Notes: generated by a model not told the origin, from the letters alone. A DNA stretch of 54,714 bases from Actinomycetales bacterium (GCA_012515595.1 JAAYYA010000359.1:1-54714), one strand, 5' to 3'; positions 40,174-48,962 are shown, counted from the stretch's first letter. Made by a program: numbers and translations.

Positions 40174-40656
40174 ATGACCACCGCTCCGCCCCCGCGCCGA
40201 TGGCAGAAGAGCCTGCCGTCGCTGCAGGAGACCTCGGCGGGCGGCGTGGTCATCGACGTCCACGAGGGTCGGGCGCGGATCGCCATCATCGCGCGGCACA
40301 ACCGGGCCGGACGGGTGGAGTGGTGCCTGCCCAAGGGCCACATGGAGCCCGGCGAGACGCTGGAGCAGGCCGCCGAGCGTGAGGTCGCCGAGGAGACCGG
40401 CATCATCGGCCGGGTGCTGCTGACCCTGGGCACCGTGGACTACTGGTTCTCCACGCCGCAGCACCGCATCCACAAGCGGGTGCACCACTACCTGCTGGAG
40501 GCCACGGGCGGGGAGCTGTCGGTGGAGGGCGACCCGGACCAGGAGGCCTTCGACGCCATCTGGTGCCCGCTGACCGAGGCGCACCGCGTGCTCACCTTCC
40601 CCAACGAGCGCCGGATCGCCCAGGTCGCCTGGGCGAGGTTGGCCGGGACCGCGTGA
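40174..40656 (+). CDS. NUDIX hydrolase
   Basis: 160 aa. The NUDIX box is complete: GHMEPGETLEQAAEREVAEE followed by TG (about residues 50-72), preceded by WCLPKG. The N-terminus ETSAGGVVIDVHEGRARIAI is typical of the group containing mycobacterial MutT4 (Rv3908), which occupies the same place next to pcnA. It hydrolyses a nucleoside diphosphate derivative; the substrate is unknown. Its stop overlaps the next GTG (GTGA), beginning a coupled operon that runs to sigM. Confidence 0.93.
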   Translation: MTTAPPPRRWQKSLPSLQETSAGGVVIDVHEGRARIAIIARHNRAGRVEWCLPKGHMEPGETLEQAAEREVAEETGIIGRVLLTLGTVDYWFSTPQHRIHKRVHHYLLEATGGELSVEGDPDQEAFDAIWCPLTEAHRVLTFPNERRIAQVAWARLAGTA

Positions 40657-43217
40657 GCCGCAGCCGCGTCGTGCCCTCGTGGCACGGCTCCCTGTCCCTG
40701 CTCCTGTCGTATGCCGTGACGCTGGCCCTCGTCCTGCTGCTGGCTCCCGCCTCGGTCGCCTCCACCCCGACCCTCTCCACCTCCACCACACCCACGACCA
40801 CAGCGCCTACCACCCCCACCAGCAGCACGACGGGAGACACAGGTGCCGCCACGGTCGACACCGACGTGGTCCCCGTGCAGGTGGCGCTGCAGGCCGTTAC
40901 CCCGGCGATCGCCACGCCGGGGTCCGGCGCCCTGCTCACCGGGACGATCAGCAACGCCGGGCCGGAGCCGGTGCGGGTGGGCAGCGTGCGGGTCAGCACC
41001 GCCTTCCGCGGACTGGACACCCGGAGCGCGGTCGAGGACTGGGCGACGACGGGCAGCCTGGAGACCCCGCGGGTGATCGCCCAGGACGACATCGACGCCC
41101 TCCTCGCTCCCGGCGCCGTCGTGAACTTCTACGCACCGGCGCCGGCGGACGCCGTGAACCCGGAGTTCGACTTCGCCACCCTGCCGGTCCGGATCGAGGT
41201 GACCCAGGAGGCCGGCGGACCCGCCGCCGACCGGACCGCGCAGACCCTGCCGGGCAGCGAGCTGCGGACCTTCCTGCCCTGGCACGCGATGGACGTCACC
41301 GGCTTCAACCCGGTGGACATCGCCTGGCTGGCGCCGGTCACCCTGCCCGGTGGCGCCGACCAGGTGGATCCGGACGAGGCGACGCGCGCTGCCGCGTGGG
41401 CCGAGGCGATCGGTCCGCAGTCACGCAACGCCGCGCTGCTGGACGGCCTGGCGGGGACGTCCGCCACGTTCGTCGTCGACCCGGCGGTCCTGGAGCCTCT
41501 GGACCCCGTCGCGTCACTGACGGAGGCGGTGGTGCAACCGGGCGAGGAGCCCGAGCCGACCGAGCCGGACCAGACCGGCCAACCCACCGCGCAGCCGACG
41601 GCGGAACCGGCCCCGCAACCCACCGCCGAGCCCGGGACCGACGCCACGAGCGCCCCCAGCCCGCCGCCCCACCCGGAGCCGACCGCTGACCCGGGGGTCG
41701 GCCCCACGCCGACCGCCGACGTGCCGGCCACCGAGGCGCCCCCCGCCGACGGGGAGGACACCACCACGACCGACGGCCCGGAGGACCCGGACTCACCGCA
41801 GCAACCCGTCGAGCCGACAACCCCGCCCACGACGCAGGAGGCCGTCCAGGCGCTGGGCGAGCAGCTGGCCACGATCCCCGAGGAGCAGCTGTGGTGGCTG
41901 CCGGTCGGCGACACCGACACGGGGGCGCTCCTCGAGCTCGGCCAGGAGGTGAGCTCCATCGCCGAGCTCGTCGGGCGACCGCTCGCGCAGACCCCCGTGG
42001 TCAGGGGCCGCACCGACCTCGCCTGGCCCCTGGCCACCGCCTACGACGACGACCTGATCGACCGGCTCAAGCGGGTGTGGACCCATGCCGGGGGCGCCCT
42101 GGGCACGCGGGGCGTGGGCCACGGCACGCTCACCGGTGCCGTCCTGCCCTCGGGCGCGATCACCGACGCCGTGCAGACCGGGTCGGCCGCCCGGACGCAC
42201 ACCTCGGGCACGGTCCTGCTGGGCTACGACGAGCGGCTCAGCGGCATCGTCGCCTCGGCCGGGGCGCCGGACCAGGACGGCCGCACCGTACAGCGCTTCC
42301 TCGCCGAGACGCTGGCCACCTACCAGGAGCAGCCCGCCGAGGACCGCTCGGTCGTGGTGGCGGTTCCCCGCACCGCGACGGTCGACGCGACCGCCCTGCG
42401 CCGCCTGGTCGGTGCCTCGGACACCGCCCCGTGGCTGGCGCCGACGACCGCGTCCCGGTTGCTGGACTCCGCCGACCCCGCCCCGGTGGAGCTCCCCGGT
42501 GCCGCGCCTGCGGACGGTGAGCTCACGGCATACTCGATCCCCGCCCCGAGCCCGCTGACGGCGGATGGCGTCGCCCGGGTGGAGGAGGCCCGGGCCGACC
42601 TGGACGCCGCCAGCTCGATCGTGCCGGGCAGCGACGAGGCGCGGGACACGTGGTTGCAGGCCCTGGACCGGCAGTACTCCGCCCGGTGGCGGCAGGGGCC
42701 CGACGCGTGGGGCGAGCCGGTCGAGCAGGCGTTCGCGGTCTCCCGGGAGATCCTGGACGGGCTGACGATCAACCCCACGACGATCAACTTCTTCGCCGAC
42801 GAGGGCGTCATCCTGATCACCGTCACCAATGAGCTCCCGCTGCAGATCGAGGACCTGCGGATGACGGTCCGGCCCGGCAACGCCCGGCTGCGCATCCTGG
42901 CCCAACCCGAGCCGATCACGATCGGGCCGGAGTCCCGGGCCACCGTGCAGTTCCGGGCCAAGGCCATCGCCTCCGGCCAGGTCCCGCTGCACACCAGCCT
43001 CAGCACGCCCGACGGCACGCCGGTGGGCGAGGCCGCGGAGACCGAGGTGCGGGTGAGGCCCACCGGGGTGTGGATCTACTGGCTGCTCGGCGGCGTCGCG
43101 GGTGTCATCCTTGTGCTCGGCCTGGTGCGCGCCCTGCGTCCCCGGCCCGCCCAGCAACCCAGCCCCTCCCCCGAGCAGAACGGCCCGGCCCCCGGGTCCG
43201 ATGTGGAGAGTCCGTGA
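40653..43217 (+). CDS. Secreted/membrane DUF6049-type protein (Rv3909 family)
   Basis: 854 aa. An N-terminal signal or anchor (LSLLLSYAVTLALVLLLAP, about 13-32), a Ser/Thr linker, a large extracytoplasmic part and one C-terminal TM (WIYWLLGGVAGVILVLGLVR, near residue 810). An N-terminal beta domain (VQVALQAVTPAIATPGSGAL) and a C-terminal Ig-like domain (GVILITVTNELPLQIEDLRM) flank a middle domain interrupted by a 120-residue Pro/Thr/Glu insert (about 300-415). No catalytic motif. The family is found before murJ in actinobacteria and is presumed to help the lipid II flippase, but its role is unproven. Confidence 0.88.
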   Translation: MSRSRVVPSWHGSLSLLLSYAVTLALVLLLAPASVASTPTLSTSTTPTTTAPTTPTSSTTGDTGAATVDTDVVPVQVALQAVTPAIATPGSGALLTGTISNAGPEPVRVGSVRVSTAFRGLDTRSAVEDWATTGSLETPRVIAQDDIDALLAPGAVVNFYAPAPADAVNPEFDFATLPVRIEVTQEAGGPAADRTAQTLPGSELRTFLPWHAMDVTGFNPVDIAWLAPVTLPGGADQVDPDEATRAAAWAEAIGPQSRNAALLDGLAGTSATFVVDPAVLEPLDPVASLTEAVVQPGEEPEPTEPDQTGQPTAQPTAEPAPQPTAEPGTDATSAPSPPPHPEPTADPGVGPTPTADVPATEAPPADGEDTTTTDGPEDPDSPQQPVEPTTPPTTQEAVQALGEQLATIPEEQLWWLPVGDTDTGALLELGQEVSSIAELVGRPLAQTPVVRGRTDLAWPLATAYDDDLIDRLKRVWTHAGGALGTRGVGHGTLTGAVLPSGAITDAVQTGSAARTHTSGTVLLGYDERLSGIVASAGAPDQDGRTVQRFLAETLATYQEQPAEDRSVVVAVPRTATVDATALRRLVGASDTAPWLAPTTASRLLDSADPAPVELPGAAPADGELTAYSIPAPSPLTADGVARVEEARADLDAASSIVPGSDEARDTWLQALDRQYSARWRQGPDAWGEPVEQAFAVSREILDGLTINPTTINFFADEGVILITVTNELPLQIEDLRMTVRPGNARLRILAQPEPITIGPESRATVQFRAKAIASGQVPLHTSLSTPDGTPVGEAAETEVRVRPTGVWIYWLLGGVAGVILVLGLVRALRPRPAQQPSPSPEQNGPAPGSDVESP

Positions 43218-46200
43218 GCGACCAGCCCGCCACCGGCAGCGCCGGCCACTCCTCGGCCTCGCTGGCTCGCGCGAGCGCCCTCATGGCGTCGGGCACCTTC
43301 GTCTCCCGCCTGCTGGGCATGGTCCGCGTCCTCCTGCTGGCCGGTGCGATCGGTGTCCTGAACTCCCCCGCCGGCAACGCCTGGCAGACCGCCAACACCC
43401 TGCCCAACACGATCTACATCCTGCTGGCCGGCGGCGTGCTCAACGTGGTGCTGGTGCCCGCGCTGACCCGTGCGATGGCGATGAGCCCGGAGAAGGGCCG
43501 GGACTTCACCGACCGGCTCATCACCCTGGCGCTGACCGGGTTGCTGCTCATCACCGTGGTCTTCACCGCGGGCGCGGCGCTGCTGACCAGGTTCTACGCC
43601 CTGAGCTGGTCCGGCGAGCAGCTGGCGCTGGCCATCACCTTCGCCTACCTGTGCCTGCCGCAGATCTTCTTCTACGGCGTCTACACCCTGCTCGGCCAGA
43701 TCCTCAACTCCCGCGAGAAGTGGGGCTGGTACATGTGGGCCCCGGTCGCCAACAACGTCGTGGCGATCGCCGGGATCGTGCTCTTCATGACGCTCTACCC
43801 GGAGGCGCGGACGATCGGCCCCGGGGAGTGGACCGGCAGCATGATCTGGCTGCTCGCCGGCACCGCGACGCTCGGCGTCGCCGTCCAGGCCGGGGTGCTG
43901 ATCCTGCCCACCTGGCGCTCCGGCTTCCGCTACCGCCCGCGGTGGGGGTTCCGGGGGGTGGGCCTGGGCGCGGCCTCCAAGATGGCGCTGTGGATGCTGG
44001 CCATCATCGGCGTCTCCCAGGCCGGCATGTGGCTGTCCACGAACGTGCTCAACCGGGCCACGACGATCGACGCGGCCGCGCCCGGCAAGATCCTCTACGA
44101 GAACGCCTTCCTGATCTACATCCTCCCGCACAGCCTGATCGCGACCTCGCTGATCACCGCGATGTTCACCCAGATGTCCCGGTCGGCCCAGGCGGAGGAC
44201 CTGGCCGGCCTGGGCACGCAGTACCGCCACGGCCTGCGGCTCCTCGGCGTGGCCATGGTGCCGATCAGCATCGGCCTGTTCGTGCTGTCGCCGTCGATCA
44301 CCAGCATCCTGTTCTTCAACAACACGCCGGCTGAGACCCGGGCCACCGCGTGGGTCACCATGGCGATGGTCATCGGGCTGGCGCCGTATGCCGTGTACAT
44401 CCTTTCCGGGCGCATCTTCCACGCCTTCCAGGACGGCTGGACCCCGTTCAAGCTGCAGGTGGCGATCACCACGATCTCGATCGTCGGCATCCTGATCGCG
44501 GCGACCCTGCCCGCCGACCGCACCGCCATCGGGGTCGGGTTCGCGCAGACGCTCGGCCAGGCCGTCGCGGCGGTCCTGGGCCTCTACTGGGTGCGGCGCC
44601 GGCTCGGCCGCCTGCCGCTGGGGGACGTGGTCCGGGGCTACTCCCGCATCATCGCGGCCACGATCGTGGCGGCCGTCGTCCTGGTGCTCGTCGTGCTGGG
44701 CGTGGCAGCCCTGCTCGACGGCCGGGTCAGGGCCCTGGTCACCCTGTTCGTCGGCGGGCCGCTCTTCTTCCTGGTCTACGGGGCCGTGGCGCACCGGCTG
44801 GGCGTCACCGAGCTGGCCGAGGCCGCCGGTCCCCTCCTGCGCCGGCTGGGGCGCGGCCGGGCACCGGCCACCCGGCCGGCGGCAGGCGGCACCTCGACGG
44901 GCGCGCCCACGGGGGGCCCGCGCCGGGTCAGCACGCCCCGGGCACGCCTCTCCGGCGGTACCCGGCGTGCCGCAGGTCGTCACGAGGCGCCGGACCCGGT
45001 GGACAGCGGCACGCCCCCCGACCAGCCGCCGGGACGGCACGCGGCCACCGGCGAGGACCCCTGGTTCTTCGGGGAGGACGCGGGTCGGGACGACACCGGG
45101 TGGCAGACCGCCTACGAGGACCTTCGGCACGCAGAAGAGGGCCAGTCGGCATGGACCTCGGGCGGACCCAGCCTAGGATTGGGCGCAGCAACCGGCAACG
45201 GGCAGGACTGGGAGGTGTGGGGTATGGGTATCGAACCGGGCACGATGCTGGGGCGACGCTATGCCCTCGAGGAGCTGCTGGCCCAGCGCGGCGACGTGCT
45301 GGAGTACTGGTCGGCCCAGGACACCACCCTGGAGCGCCTCGTCGCCGTCACCCTGCTGCCCTCGACCGGCGACCGGGCCACGCTGGCGCACGCCGTGCTG
45401 GACGGTGCCCGCCGCACCGCGGGGGTCGACGACCCCCGCCTGGTGCGGGTGCTCGACGTCGGCGAGGAGGAGGGCTACTGCTGGATCGTCGAGGAGGGGC
45501 TGCCGGACGCCGAGTCCCTGGCGAGCCTCACGGCGACCCAGCCGCTGCCGGCCGAGGAGGCCCGCCGGATGGTCGGGGAGGCCGCCGTGGGCATGGAGTC
45601 CGCGCGGCGCCGCGGGCTGCACCACCTCTACCTCAACCCGCACTCCGTGCTGCGCACCCGCGACGGCAGCGTCAAGGTCTCCGGCGTGGGGGTCACCGCC
45701 GCCATCGAGCAGACCGACGACATCGGTGCCCGGGAGTCGTCGCTGATCGACACCGGCGACCTGGTCAGCCTGCTCTACACCGGGCTGACCGGGCGGTGGC
45801 CGGGCGACGAGATCGAGGGGCTCCCCTCGGCGCGCCGCCTGTCCGACGGTTCGCTGGCCGCCGCCTCCGAGGTGGTCGCGGGGGTCCCCGGCGACCTGGA
45901 CGCCCTCTGCCGGCAGATGCTCGCCCTGGACTACGACCCGTCGGCCGGGCCGACGACCCCCGGTGAGCTCGCCCGGCAGCTGGCTCCCTGGTCCTCGGAG
46001 ATCGTCACCGGTGACGGCGGTGGTGGCGCTGCCGGACCCCCGGCACCGCGCAGGCCGCAGGAGTCCCGCGACGCCGACGCCTACACCCCGGACGCCCTCG
46101 ACGGCTCCGCCGCGACGTCCACGGCCGGTGCCGCCGCGGTGGGGGCCGCCGCTGCGGCCCGCGGCGCGGCCCCGCAGCACCCGGGGACCAGCCCCATGCC

Positions 46201-47020
46201 GGTCGGCCAGGGCGACCAGGGCCGCTATCGCTCCACCCTGGCCGAGAACGAGGCGGCCGGCACGTTCACCGACACCTCGGCATACGAGCCGGAGGACGCG
46301 GGCGCAGACCTGGGCGAGGACTACCCCGAGATCCCCGACCGCGGGCTGCCCCCCGGGGTGCGCGAGGGCTCGGGCGGCGGGAGCAACTGGCTCGTGCTGG
46401 CGATCATCGGGGTGCTGCTCGCGGTGGCCGCGTTCGCCGCGTACACGGCGATCAGCAACCTGACCGACGACCCCGACACCGCCGACGAGCAGCCGGTGCC
46501 CACGGCGCCCGCCACCGAGACCGCGACCGAGGACGCGGAGGAGGAGCCGACCACCGACGACGTCCAGGAGACGACGGCGGCGCCGGAGCCCGGTGCGGAG
46601 ATCACCTTCGTGGGGGCCAGCGACTTCGACAGCAACGGCGGCGACGAGAAGCCGGACCTGACCGCCCGGGCGATCGACGGTGACCTCACGACCTGGTGGA
46701 ACACCTTCACCTACCTCACCCCCAACTGGGGCGGCCTCAAGGACGGGGTCGGCCTGGTCATCGACACGGGCGAGACCCAGTCGGTCTCGCAGGTGACGGT
46801 GAACTTCCCCGAGGGTGACTACGGCGCCACGATCCACGTCGGGGACAGCCCGGACACCAGCGGCACGGTCATCGGCACGTCCGAGGAGGCCTCCGGCACC
46901 TGGACGGTGGACGCCGAGGAGCCGGTGGAGGGTCGCTACATCGTGATCTGGTTCGACCGCGCGTGGGAGGGGCCGGGCGGAGAGATCGTCAAGGTCGCCG
47001 AGGTGACCGCCCGGTCATGA
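43214..47020 (+). CDS. murJ: MurJ lipid II flippase fused to a pseudokinase and an extracytoplasmic domain
   Basis: 1268 aa. Residues 1-545 are the MVF/MurJ flippase with 14 TMs (ASGTFVSRLLGMVRVLLLAG, NTLPNTIYILLAGGVLNVVL). A 120-residue Pro/Gly linker leads to a kinase fold (about 670-930) lacking the catalytic residues: HLYLNPHSVL stands where HRDLKPxN is expected, VSGVGV replaces DFG, and VAVTLL replaces the VAIK lysine. One TM (about 1057-1080) is followed by an extracytoplasmic beta domain (GDEKPDLTARAIDGDLTTWW) like discoidin modules. Mycobacterial MviN (Rv3910) has the same layout; its phosphorylated pseudokinase binds FhaA to limit flipping. GTG 43,214 overlaps the upstream stop and has GGAGAG. 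Confidence 0.95.
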   Translation: MSDQPATGSAGHSSASLARASALMASGTFVSRLLGMVRVLLLAGAIGVLNSPAGNAWQTANTLPNTIYILLAGGVLNVVLVPALTRAMAMSPEKGRDFTDRLITLALTGLLLITVVFTAGAALLTRFYALSWSGEQLALAITFAYLCLPQIFFYGVYTLLGQILNSREKWGWYMWAPVANNVVAIAGIVLFMTLYPEARTIGPGEWTGSMIWLLAGTATLGVAVQAGVLILPTWRSGFRYRPRWGFRGVGLGAASKMALWMLAIIGVSQAGMWLSTNVLNRATTIDAAAPGKILYENAFLIYILPHSLIATSLITAMFTQMSRSAQAEDLAGLGTQYRHGLRLLGVAMVPISIGLFVLSPSITSILFFNNTPAETRATAWVTMAMVIGLAPYAVYILSGRIFHAFQDGWTPFKLQVAITTISIVGILIAATLPADRTAIGVGFAQTLGQAVAAVLGLYWVRRRLGRLPLGDVVRGYSRIIAATIVAAVVLVLVVLGVAALLDGRVRALVTLFVGGPLFFLVYGAVAHRLGVTELAEAAGPLLRRLGRGRAPATRPAAGGTSTGAPTGGPRRVSTPRARLSGGTRRAAGRHEAPDPVDSGTPPDQPPGRHAATGEDPWFFGEDAGRDDTGWQTAYEDLRHAEEGQSAWTSGGPSLGLGAATGNGQDWEVWGMGIEPGTMLGRRYALEELLAQRGDVLEYWSAQDTTLERLVAVTLLPSTGDRATLAHAVLDGARRTAGVDDPRLVRVLDVGEEEGYCWIVEEGLPDAESLASLTATQPLPAEEARRMVGEAAVGMESARRRGLHHLYLNPHSVLRTRDGSVKVSGVGVTAAIEQTDDIGARESSLIDTGDLVSLLYTGLTGRWPGDEIEGLPSARRLSDGSLAAASEVVAGVPGDLDALCRQMLALDYDPSAGPTTPGELARQLAPWSSEIVTGDGGGGAAGPPAPRRPQESRDADAYTPDALDGSAATSTAGAAAVGAAAAARGAAPQHPGTSPMPVGQGDQGRYRSTLAENEAAGTFTDTSAYEPEDAGADLGEDYPEIPDRGLPPGVREGSGGGSNWLVLAIIGVLLAVAAFAAYTAISNLTDDPDTADEQPVPTAPATETATEDAEEEPTTDDVQETTAAPEPGAEITFVGASDFDSNGGDEKPDLTARAIDGDLTTWWNTFTYLTPNWGGLKDGVGLVIDTGETQSVSQVTVNFPEGDYGATIHVGDSPDTSGTVIGTSEEASGTWTVDAEEPVEGRYIVIWFDRAWEGPGGEIVKVAEVTARS
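45174..45226 (+). promoter_or_regulatory. Possible internal promoter and start for the pseudokinase part
   Basis: In the linker between MurJ and the pseudokinase, TAGGAT (45,174-45,179) fits the -10 form, GGGAGG lies eight bases before an in-frame ATG at 45,224, and this ATG is exactly where the pseudokinase domain begins. A second, shorter product is possible. No -35 box is seen. Confidence 0.35.
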
Positions 47021-47556
47021 GTGCCTCCGCCGACCTGCTCGAACGCTCGGACCACGAGCTGCTCACGCTCCACAAGGAGGGTGACGCCGAGGCCTTCGGC
47101 GAGCTCTTCCGGCGGCACAAGGACCGCATGTGGGCGGTGGCGCTGCGCACCACCCGGGACCCCGAGCTCGCGGCCGACGCCGTCCAGGACGGGTTCATCA
47201 ACGCCTTCCGCCGGGCCGACTCCTTCCGGGGCGACGCGGCCGTGACCACCTGGCTGCACCGCATCGTGGTCAACGCCTGCCTGGACCGGCTCCGGCGGGT
47301 CAAGCCCACCGCCGACATCGCCGACCACGACCCGGTCGAGCCGCGCGACCACCACCGCAGCGTCGAGGTGCGCCTCGACGTGCGGGAGGCGCTGGAACAG
47401 CTCCCCGAGGGGCAGCGGATGGCCTTGGTCCTCGTGGACATGCACGGCCTGAGCGTCGCCGAGGCCGCGCAGATCCTCGAGGTGGCCGAGGGCACGGTCA
47501 AGTCCCGCTGTGCCCGGGGACGCGCCGCCATGGCCCAGCTCCTGGAGCCGGCATGA
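47017..47556 (+). CDS. sigM: ECF RNA polymerase sigma factor SigM
   Basis: 179 aa. Region 2 (about 25-90: FGELFRRHKDRMWAVALRTT, AADAVQDGFINAFRR, TWLHRIVVNACLDRLRR) and region 4 (about 120-170: LEQLPEGQRMALVLVDMHGL, AAQILEVAEGTVKSRCARGR) are complete. The position between the murJ fusion and trxB corresponds to mycobacterial sigM (Rv3911). The ATG overlaps the murJ stop (ATGA). The protein is expected to be held by the membrane anti-sigma factor encoded two genes on. Confidence 0.95.
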   Translation: MSASADLLERSDHELLTLHKEGDAEAFGELFRRHKDRMWAVALRTTRDPELAADAVQDGFINAFRRADSFRGDAAVTTWLHRIVVNACLDRLRRVKPTADIADHDPVEPRDHHRSVEVRLDVREALEQLPEGQRMALVLVDMHGLSVAEAAQILEVAEGTVKSRCARGRAAMAQLLEPA

Positions 47557-47774
47557 ACAGCACCGCCATCGACAGCACCGGCCTGAGCACCACTCGCAGC
47601 ACCGGCCTGAGCAGCATTCGCGGGGGCACGCTCCCCGCAGTGGCACGCCTCACACCGACAGGCCGTCATGCCTCGGGAACCTCCGGCGCCGGCCACGCGT
47701 CGTATCCCCGTGGAGCTGATTGGCAGCCCCACCAGGCGAAGCCGCTCAACGCACCCGTGAGGAGGTCCCAGTGA
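47553..47774 (+). CDS. Candidate 73-aa micro-ORF between sigM and the anti-sigma gene
   Basis: ATG 47,553 overlaps the sigM stop (ATGA) and has GGAG five bases upstream; its TGA at 47,772 overlaps the GTG of the anti-sigma gene (GTGA), and its 3' end contains that gene's GGAGG. The peptide begins with a short repeat (IDSTGLSTTRSTGLS), is Ser/Thr/Gly-rich and basic, and has no known motif or membrane segment. A small GC-rich stem (GCGGGG...CCCCGC, 47,620-47,638) lies inside. Codon third positions are GC-rich in the first half and less so later. It may be a real protein or a spacer kept open for translational coupling. Confidence 0.42.
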   Translation: MNSTAIDSTGLSTTRSTGLSSIRGGTLPAVARLTPTGRHASGTSGAGHASYPRGADWQPHQAKPLNAPVRRSQ

Positions 47775-48691
47775 CTGGGTCGCGCCCTGAACCCACCCCA
47801 TCCGATGACGTGGACCCCACCGGTGTCCGAGCGCTCCTGGCCAACCTGCCGGATCCCGGCCCGATGCCGGACGACCTGGTCGCCCGCATCGCGCACAGCC
47901 TGGAGCTCGAGCAGCAGCGCCGTGCCGCCGCCGGGTCAGGAACGACCGGGTCAGGAACGGCCGGGTCCGCTGCCGCCGGATCTGCCGCCCCCTCCGATGA
48001 GCACAGCCCGGTGCCTGACGGTGCGTCCGGTTCGGTCGTGTCACTCGCTGCGGAGCGCGCCCGTCGCCGACCGGGGCGCACCGTGCTGTGGCTCGGCGGG
48101 GCCGCCGCCGTCGCCATGGTGGCAACCCTGTCCGTGAACCAGTTGGTCGGTGGTGGGGACGCCGGCTCTGGCGTGTCCGCGCAGTACCCGGGCGCCACCG
48201 ACTCCGGGAGCGTCGCGGAGGACTCGGGGGGCAGTGCCGACGAGCACGCAGATGCGGGGACAGCCGCCGAGGCACCCGCGGCGGCCGACGATGCCGAGGA
48301 GGGCGCCGAGGGAGACGCTGCCGACGGCGGCGCAGGAACCGAGGCCGGGTCGGATGACCAGACCCACGGGGTGATGGACCCGGCCCGCACCACCTTCGTG
48401 GGACTGGAGGGCACGGTCGTGCTGACCTCCGCCGGGTGGGCTGACCAGGTGTCGGCTCTGCTGGCCTCCAGCCCCGCCGAGCGGGATCTCGCGGCCGGTG
48501 AGGGCGCCGAGTGCCTCGCGGCGAGCTCGGTCGTCGTCGACGACGCGGAGCGACTGCTCCTGGGCGACGCGCAGTGGGACGACGAGGCGGCCCGGCTGCT
48601 GATCGCGGTCAACGCCGACGACGACGTGGCCTGGGTGCTCAGCCCCGACTGTACCCAGACCCTCTCCGGCCCCGTCACCCTCACGCCCTGA
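47771..48691 (+). CDS. rsmA: Membrane anti-sigma factor-like protein (RsmA/Rv3912 type)
   Basis: 306 aa. The cytoplasmic N-part (residues 1-110) has VRALLANLPDPGPMPDDLVA and a helix IAHSLELEQQRRAA, as in anti-sigma N-domains, followed by an Ala/Gly-rich spacer with tandem GTTGSGTAGSAAAGSA. One TM (RTVLWLGGAAAVAMVATLSV, about 115-135) leads to an extracytoplasmic acidic linker and a C-terminal domain with two cysteines (GAECLAAS and SPDCTQTL) that could form a disulfide. In mycobacteria the gene after sigM is the anti-SigM factor. GTG 47,771 is set by GGAGG five bases upstream. The gene symbol follows the mycobacterial name. Confidence 0.85.
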   Translation: MTGSRPEPTPSDDVDPTGVRALLANLPDPGPMPDDLVARIAHSLELEQQRRAAAGSGTTGSGTAGSAAAGSAAPSDEHSPVPDGASGSVVSLAAERARRRPGRTVLWLGGAAAVAMVATLSVNQLVGGGDAGSGVSAQYPGATDSGSVAEDSGGSADEHADAGTAAEAPAAADDAEEGAEGDAADGGAGTEAGSDDQTHGVMDPARTTFVGLEGTVVLTSAGWADQVSALLASSPAERDLAAGEGAECLAASSVVVDDAERLLLGDAQWDDEAARLLIAVNADDDVAWVLSPDCTQTLSGPVTLTP

Positions 48692-48700
48692 CCCAGCCAC

Positions 48701-48806
48701 CCACCGAGCGCGTCGTGTTGCGGCTTTGAGGGCCACCGAGCGCGTCGTGTTGCGGCTTTTAGGGCCACCGAGCGCGTCGCGTTGCGACTCAGCCACCCAC
48801 CGGAGG
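48701..48806 (+). repeat. 32-bp tandem repeat array (3.3 units), 3' of the anti-sigma gene
   Basis: CCACCGAGCGCGTCG starts at 48,701, 48,733 and 48,765, and a decayed fourth unit (CCACCGGAGG) at 48,797; the period is 32. GTTGCGGCTTTGAG fills the second half of each unit. The first core begins ten bases after the stop codon at 48,689-48,691 and is in the same direction as the gene. Confidence 0.9.
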
Positions 48807-48865
48807 CACGGCGCGGGGAGACCCGGGCCACGGCATACGGCCTGCCCGGTCCTGTCGGACGTTCC

Positions 48866-48892
48866 GGGAACATCCAGCACGTAGGATCGGTT
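48866..48892 (+). promoter_or_regulatory. SigR/SigH-type (thiol-stress) promoter of trxB
   Basis: GGGAAC (48,866-48,871), exactly 18 bases, then GTT (48,890-48,892). This is the GGGAAY-N18-GTT form recognised by SigR of Streptomyces and SigH of Mycobacterium, whose best known target is trxBA. A TAGGAT hexamer (48,882-48,887) in the spacer could serve a housekeeping sigma factor. Confidence 0.75.
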
Positions 48893-48962
48893 GTGCACAT
48901 CGACGGTGCCCGCTCCCCAGGTGGGTGCCGCGGACCCGACCACGCACTCTGGAGACTGCTGC

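Noticed and set aside
45260..46000. Active Ser/Thr protein kinase
   Set aside because: The catalytic lysine, HRD and DFG motifs are all replaced; it is a pseudokinase.
43214..47020. Two genes (murJ and a kinase) wrongly joined by sequencing error
   Set aside because: The linker frame is open without strain, and mycobacterial MviN has the same fused layout, so the fusion is real.
48701..48806. CRISPR array from regular repeats
   Set aside because: The repeats are head-to-tail 32-mers with no unique spacers between them, only 3-4 units, and no cas genes are near.
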